This document shows, in pieces, positions 43,698-47,236 of a DNA stretch of 47,236 bases. The notes beneath the pieces were generated by a model. It did no database searches. It worked only from the letters and a program-made list of their open reading frames with translations, and was not told the DNA's origin. The position numbers and the translations under genes are program-made. Every line of letters starts with the position of its first letter. Position 1 is the stretch's first letter. Source of the DNA: Chthoniobacter flavus (GTDB lineage: Bacteria; Verrucomicrobiota; Verrucomicrobiia; Chthoniobacterales; JACTMZ01); the NCBI GenBank assembly GCA_945878135.1, contig CAMDUL010000022.1:1-47236 (forward strand). Direction: 5' to 3'.

Positions 43698-44974
43698 TGC
43701 AGGCGGAGGTGATCAACACCGGGTCCGAACTCCTCCTCGGACTCGTGCAAAACAAGCACCTCGCCTACCTCGCCGGCGAACTCGCCCCGCTCGGCATCAC
43801 CATCAGCCGCCAGGTCTGCGTGCCCGACGGACCGCCGGTGCGCGAGGCGCTCCGCGACGCGCTCGGCCGTGCCGAGATTGTCATAACGACCGGCGGACTC
43901 GGTCCCACCTCCGACGACATCACCCGCGACGCGGCCGCCGGGCTGCTCGGTTTGCCCATGGAAATGGATAAGTCCATCCTCGAAGCCATCCGTGAACGCT
44001 TCGCGCGCCGCGGCTTGCCCATGGCCGACAATGTCGGACGCCAGGCAGAGGTCCCCCGCGGCGCGCAGGTGCTCCCCAACCACCATGGCACCGCCCCCGG
44101 ACTTTACTTCGCGGCCTCCACGCTCGGCTCGCACCGCGCGCGGCATCTTTTTCTTTTGCCCGGGCCGCCCCGCGAACTGCACCCCATGGTCGCGGATCAC
44201 CTGCTGCCGGTCTTGCGCCTCGCCCTCCCGGGAAGTGCCGCCCAGGAGCGCCGCATCTACCGGCTCACCGGTATCGGCGAGAGCCAGGTCGAGGCCCGCA
44301 TCGGCCAGAGCATCGAAGCCCGCGGCGACCTCGAAGTCGGCTACTGCGCGCGTCCGTCCGAAGTCGATTTCCGCCTCATCGGCCCCCGCACCGCGCTCGA
44401 TGCGGTCGAACCCGCCATCCAAGCCGAACTCGGCGAATGGATTTATTCGCGGGGCGACACGCTGGAAAAGTCGGTCATCGATCTTCTGCGCAACCAACAC
44501 CTCACCGTCGCCGTCGCCGAGTCGTGCACCGGCGGCAACCTCGCCGGACGCCTCACCGATGTCCCCGGCGCCTCGGAAGTTTTTCTCGCCGGCTACGTGA
44601 CCTACGCCAACCTGGCCAAAGAGCAGACTCTCGGGGTGCCGGCCGATTTGCTCGCCGTCCACGGCGCGGTGAGTGAACCCGTGGCCGTGGCCATGGCCGA
44701 AGGCGCGCGCCGCGCGGCCGGCAGCACCTTCGCGCTCTCCACCACCGGTATCGCCGGACCCGGCGGGGGCAGCGAAACCAAACCGGTCGGCACGGTGTTC
44801 GTCGGCCTGGCCGCCGAGGGACATCCGACCACCGTCCGCCGCTGCTGGTTCCCGGTCGATCGTCCGACTTTCAAATACATGACCACCTCCGCCGCGCTTG
44901 ATCTCCTGCGCCGCCAGATCCTCGGCTTCCCCCTCGAGCTCGGAGGCGGCGCCGCCCTGCCGCGCTTGGGGTAG
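43697..44974 (+). CDS. cinA: CinA-family nicotinamide-nucleotide amidase/competence-damage protein
   Basis: 425 residues with both CinA domains. The N-terminal MoCF-biosynthesis-like domain has INTGSELLLG, ITTGGLGPTSDDITRD and FLLPGPPREL; the C-terminal PncC domain has VAVAESCTGGNLAGRLT, VTYANLAKEQTLGV and STTGIAGPGGGSETKPVGTV. It cleaves NMN or ADP-ribose in NAD recycling, apt beside nadD. The TAG stop is part of the GGTAGGGCG end of a repeat, so the final residues may have been reset by its insertion. Confidence 0.93.
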   Translation: MQAEVINTGSELLLGLVQNKHLAYLAGELAPLGITISRQVCVPDGPPVREALRDALGRAEIVITTGGLGPTSDDITRDAAAGLLGLPMEMDKSILEAIRERFARRGLPMADNVGRQAEVPRGAQVLPNHHGTAPGLYFAASTLGSHRARHLFLLPGPPRELHPMVADHLLPVLRLALPGSAAQERRIYRLTGIGESQVEARIGQSIEARGDLEVGYCARPSEVDFRLIGPRTALDAVEPAIQAELGEWIYSRGDTLEKSVIDLLRNQHLTVAVAESCTGGNLAGRLTDVPGASEVFLAGYVTYANLAKEQTLGVPADLLAVHGAVSEPVAVAMAEGARRAAGSTFALSTTGIAGPGGGSETKPVGTVFVGLAAEGHPTTVRRCWFPVDRPTFKYMTTSAALDLLRRQILGFPLELGGGAALPRLG

Positions 44975-45068
44975 GGCGCGACGTCCCCCGGCGCGCCGAT
45001 TGAAGTGCGCGGCGGGTCCAACCGGAACGCAGTGGAGATGGCCCATAGGCAAAGGCCCCGCCCTACCT
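44970..45068. repeat. Inverted-repeat element between cinA and nadD
   Basis: Terminal inverted arms GGTAGGGCG (44970-44978) and CGCCCTACC (45060-45068) bound about 99 bases that also contain GACGTCCCCCGGCGCGCCG and a GC-rich inner segment. The left arm supplies the cinA stop. It resembles the element at 16136-16176 in its GGTAGGG end. The remaining bases to 45153 carry no gene; AATGCCGCTTCTACC and CACCGCTACAC may be worn repeat edges. Confidence 0.6.
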
Positions 45069-45153
45069 GACAAAGCGGCCGCAGAACACTTCAAGTTAGT
45101 CGGGAGGCAAATGCCGCTTCTACCTCATCCGATCGCACCGCTACACTTCCCCT

Positions 45154-45714
45154 ATGCACACCGGTATCTTCGGCGGCAGCTTCGACCCGATCCACCACGG
45201 CCACCTCATCCTGGCCCGCGCCGCCTTGGAGGAACTCGGCCTCGATCGCATTCTCTTCATCCCGGCGAACGTTTCTCCACACAAGTCGGAGACCAAACCG
45301 GCCACCGCGCAGGACCGGCTGGCCATGCTGCGACTTGCCATCAAAGACGAATCCGGCTTCGAAGCTTCGGATCTCGAACTGCACCGCCCGCCGCCGAGTT
45401 TCACCGTGGAAACCCTGGGCGAACTCCGGTCGCGGCACCCCGACGACCAATTCACCCTCCTCATCGGCGCGGACAATGTGGCGAAGTTCGAGACGTGGCG
45501 CGAACCGGAGGAAATCCGGCGCCTCGCCACGATCGCCGTGCTCGATCGCGCCGGTCATGACACGGCTCGCGATTGGCCCGTTGTCCGCCGTCTCATCGGC
45601 CTCTCTTCGACCGATATCCGGGCCCGCGTTGCGGCCGGACGCAGCATCCGTTATTTGACCCCGGACTCCGTCTGCGATTACATCGCAACCCACGGTCTTT
45701 ACCGTCCCGCGTGA
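45154..45714 (+). CDS. nadD: Nicotinate-nucleotide adenylyltransferase
   Basis: 186 residues. GGSFDPIHHGHL at residues 7-18 gives the nucleotidyltransferase HxGH (H14-H17). Then FIPANVSPHKSE, TLLIGADNVAKFETW and the C-terminal GLSSTDIRARVAAGRSIRYL (the ISSTxIR motif) follow. It converts nicotinate mononucleotide to deamido-NAD. It overlaps rsfS (GTGA), a common bacterial nadD-rsfS arrangement. Confidence 0.95.
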   Translation: MHTGIFGGSFDPIHHGHLILARAALEELGLDRILFIPANVSPHKSETKPATAQDRLAMLRLAIKDESGFEASDLELHRPPPSFTVETLGELRSRHPDDQFTLLIGADNVAKFETWREPEEIRRLATIAVLDRAGHDTARDWPVVRRLIGLSSTDIRARVAAGRSIRYLTPDSVCDYIATHGLYRPA

Positions 45715-46079
45715 TACCCGACCCCGAAACCATCGCCCTCGCCGCCGCACACGCGGCTTCGGACAAGAAAGCAGAAGACATCCGCATCCTCGACCTGCGC
45801 AAAGTCTCGAGCTTCGCCGATTATTTTGTCATCTGCACCGGCACGAGCGATCCGCATCTCAAAGCCATCGGCTCGGAGATCCGGGAAAAACTGCGCGACA
45901 ATCTCGGCCTGACCGCCCATTCCGACGGCTTCCCCGCCAGCCAGTGGGTCGTCCTCGATTACCACGGCGTGATCATCCACATCTTCCAACCGGACAAACG
46001 CGAATTCTACGACCTCGAATCCCTCTGGCGCGACGCGCCCGTTGTGCCGTTCGAGGACAAGCCGGCGGCGAAAAGCTGA
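45711..46079 (+). CDS. rsfS: Ribosomal silencing factor RsfS
   Basis: 122 residues starting at GTG 45711 inside the nadD stop. The family core is DIRILDLRKVSSFADYFVIC, GTSDPHLKAIGSEI, SQWVVLDYHGVIIHIFQPDK and YDLESLWRDAP. RsfS binds uL14 and keeps 30S and 50S apart in starved cells. The open frame upstream of the GTG is a shadow of nadD. It ends six bases before the convergent SahR-like gene. Confidence 0.94.
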   Translation: MIPDPETIALAAAHAASDKKAEDIRILDLRKVSSFADYFVICTGTSDPHLKAIGSEIREKLRDNLGLTAHSDGFPASQWVVLDYHGVIIHIFQPDKREFYDLESLWRDAPVVPFEDKPAAKS

Positions 46080-46085
46080 CTTCGC

Positions 46086-47006
46086 CTACTTCCGCGCCGT
46101 GGCCAAAAGTGTCTGAAAGTGCGGGGCTTTGGTCTCCCGGCTAACTACCGACACCTCCGCGTCTTTGAATCCCGCCTTCTCGATCAGACGAACCAGCTCG
46201 ACCTCGGAAAATCCGAGCCAAACGTGCGCGTAAAGGGTGCGCGCCTGTTCGAAGGAATGGCTCAACAAGTCGAGCACCATGAGCCGCCCACCCAGTTTGA
46301 GAATTTTGTGTGCCGCGACCAGGGCCTTCCCCGGGCTGGCCGCGTGATGCAGGGCCTGACTGAAAAGCGCCAGATCGACCGTGCCCGCTTTGATCGGCGG
46401 ATCGTCGATGCTGCCCAGACGGTATTCCAAATTCTTCAAGCCGTGCTCGGAGGCCAACTTGGATCCGAATTCAACCATGGCCGCCGAGTTGTCCACCGCG
46501 ATCACTTTCTTCGCAGTCCGCGCCAAGAGCTGCGAGAGCGTCCCCTCGCCCGCCCCGAGGTCGGCGATGGTCATGGGCGGCAAGAGCCGCAGCAACCCGT
46601 GAGCCAAGGCCCGCCATGACCGCCCGGGCACATAGGTGCGCCCGAATTTCCCGGCCAGTTGATTGAAATATTCGCCCGCCTTGTCCTGCCGCCGGAGCAA
46701 GACCAGCTTGACCGCCGCGTCGTCCTCCCCGGCCTCCGGCAATTCCTCGCCGCCGCGCTCGATCAGCTCGGCAATGGCCACCGGGACCGCGCCGCCGCGC
46801 GAATAGTAAATGTTTTTTCCCGCCCGCCGGTCGGAGAGCAGCCCCTCCGCCTTCAGTTGGGCCAGATGGGCGCTGGTCCGGGACTGACCCGTCCCCAAAA
46901 TCAGCTGCAACTCCGCCACGGTCAGCTCCTCCTGCCCCAAAAGCCGCAAAATCCGCAGACGGGTGGGGTCGGAAAGGAGCTTGAGAATTTTCAGCGTGCC
47001 CTGCAT
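46086..47006 (-). CDS. ArsR-family regulator fused to SAM methyltransferase domain (SahR-like)
   Basis: 306 residues. Residues about 1-80 are an ArsR winged helix ([40 protein letters not shown]); no cysteine metal site is seen, so it is not a metal sensor. Residues about 115-300 are a class I methyltransferase fold ([48 protein letters not shown]). This domain pair, divergent from metK, matches the known SahR type that senses S-adenosylhomocysteine and controls methionine-cycle genes in Proteobacteria. The ATG at 47006 abuts a 34-bp palindrome expected to be its operator. Confidence 0.85.
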   Translation of the reverse strand: MQGTLKILKLLSDPTRLRILRLLGQEELTVAELQLILGTGQSRTSAHLAQLKAEGLLSDRRAGKNIYYSRGGAVPVAIAELIERGGEELPEAGEDDAAVKLVLLRRQDKAGEYFNQLAGKFGRTYVPGRSWRALAHGLLRLLPPMTIADLGAGEGTLSQLLARTAKKVIAVDNSAAMVEFGSKLASEHGLKNLEYRLGSIDDPPIKAGTVDLALFSQALHHAASPGKALVAAHKILKLGGRLMVLDLLSHSFEQARTLYAHVWLGFSEVELVRLIEKAGFKDAEVSVVSRETKAPHFQTLLATARK

Positions 47007-47014
47007 TTTTCGGA

Positions 47015-47042
47015 TGGACGCATCAAAATATCATGATATGAT
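47015..47042 (+). promoter_or_regulatory. Candidate metK promoter inside the palindrome
   Basis: TGGACG (47015-47020, four of six matches to TTGACA) and TATGAT (47037-47042, five of six to TATAAT) are 16 bases apart. Binding of a regulator to the palindrome would cover both elements. A mirror-image candidate for the minus-strand regulator gene reads GTGACG, 16 bases, TATTTT. Inference from sequence only. Confidence 0.5.
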
Positions 47043-47050
47043 GATGCGTC
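47017..47050. promoter_or_regulatory. 34-bp near-perfect palindrome, probable SahR-like operator
   Basis: Outer arms GACGCATCA (47017-47025) and TGATGCGTC (47042-47050) pair perfectly and share their centre (47033.5) with a perfect inner ATATCATGATAT (47028-47039). Only two positions per side (47026-47027 against 47040-47041) fail to pair. It lies between divergent starts at 47006 and 47110. The AT-rich inner core fits ArsR-family operators; the symmetric outer arms are extra. Confidence 0.75.
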
Positions 47051-47109
47051 ACGTGGAAAAGCCGCCGATGTCCGGTCCGGCCCGACCCGTGCTTAACCTC
47101 TCAATTCCA

Positions 47110-47236
47110 ATGACCTCTGACTACATTTTTTCCTCCGAGTCGGTCGGCGAAGGCCACCCCGACAAGGTTTGCGACACCATTTCCGATGCCGTGCTCGACG
47201 CGTGCCTGACCCAAGACAAGAAAAGCCGCGTGGCCT
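47110..47236 (+). CDS. metK: S-adenosylmethionine synthetase, 5' part (runs off window)
   Basis: The first 42 codons, [20 protein letters not shown] then [16 protein letters not shown], carry the invariant MetK ATP-binding ExVxxGHPDK with its catalytic histidine. The enzyme makes SAM from methionine and ATP. The rest lies beyond 47236. It is divergent from the SahR-like regulator, and the 59-base leader between the palindrome and the ATG is too short for any known SAM riboswitch and shows no such structure. Confidence 0.95.
   Translation, partial: MTSDYIFSSESVGEGHPDKVCDTISDAVLDACLTQDKKSRVA

Noticed and set aside
47051..47109. SAM or SAH riboswitch before metK
   Set aside because: The leader is under 60 bases and I could not see the conserved core or pseudoknot of any known class; regulation is better explained by the palindrome and regulator.

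Overview
The window is about 47 kb of GC-rich, very densely coding chromosome. It holds 53 intact or window-truncated protein genes, one probable pseudogene and one tRNA, and no stretch over 300 bases lacks a gene. Many neighbours overlap by ATGA, GTGA or TGATG, so most genes sit in short translationally coupled operons. Convincing Shine-Dalgarno sequences are rare. The gene mix suggests a member of the Planctomycetes-Verrucomicrobia-Chlamydiae group, most likely Verrucomicrobiota: floA-nfeD, a SOUL protein, uvrB-holA, a retinal operon, large Rsb-type signalling proteins and dispersed GC-rich palindromic repeats. This is inference from content; no rRNA is present to prove it. I see no insertion sequence, prophage, integrase, CRISPR array, origin or plasmid function, so the window looks like core chromosome.

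Layout. (1) 1-5097, plus strand: crtI (5' part outside the window), crtB, crtY and a Brp/Blh carotene dioxygenase, followed by an overlapping SAM methyltransferase and a YhbY-type RNA-binding protein. The first four genes make beta-carotene and cleave it to retinal, which implies a rhodopsin elsewhere in the genome. (2) 5102-12209: a signalling island. On the minus strand are a hybrid histidine kinase, a lone receiver, a HisKA-receiver-PP2C phosphatase, an RsbW-like kinase and a STAS protein with a large unknown domain. Two single-domain STAS proteins diverge on the plus strand. Together they look like a phosphorelay feeding a partner switch, but no sigma factor is linked. (3) 12215-15430, minus: tRNA-Leu(CAA), a membrane-anchored beta-repeat protein, a pabB 3' remnant, a DnaJ/CbpA-like protein and a cupin-like protein. 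(4) 15582-25400: SOUL protein, YebC-like regulator, FloA/NfeD membrane cluster, adenosine deaminase, epimerase, peptidoglycan amidase, truA, ruvX and manC. (5) 25515-31959: a small membrane protein, maf, adenine deaminase, ACT protein, uvrB and holA. (6) 32057-42769: acetyltransferase, DUF1801 protein, unknown protein plus ruvA, beta-lactamase-fold hydrolase, BASS transporter, histone-deacetylase-like enzyme, bioB and the overlapping chain sppA-CPBP protease-thiL-HAD hydrolase. (7) 42873-47236: transglutaminase-like protein, cinA, nadD, rsfS, then an ArsR/methyltransferase fusion (SahR-like) divergent from the 5' end of metK, with a 34-bp near-perfect palindrome between them.

The most notable signals are the SahR-like/metK palindrome, the partner-switching island with its unknown STAS-linked domain, and a dispersed palindromic repeat family. 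That repeat has entered coding sequence in frame at least three times (crtY, the PP2C gene and the gene at 33229-34539) and probably supplies the stop codon of cinA.
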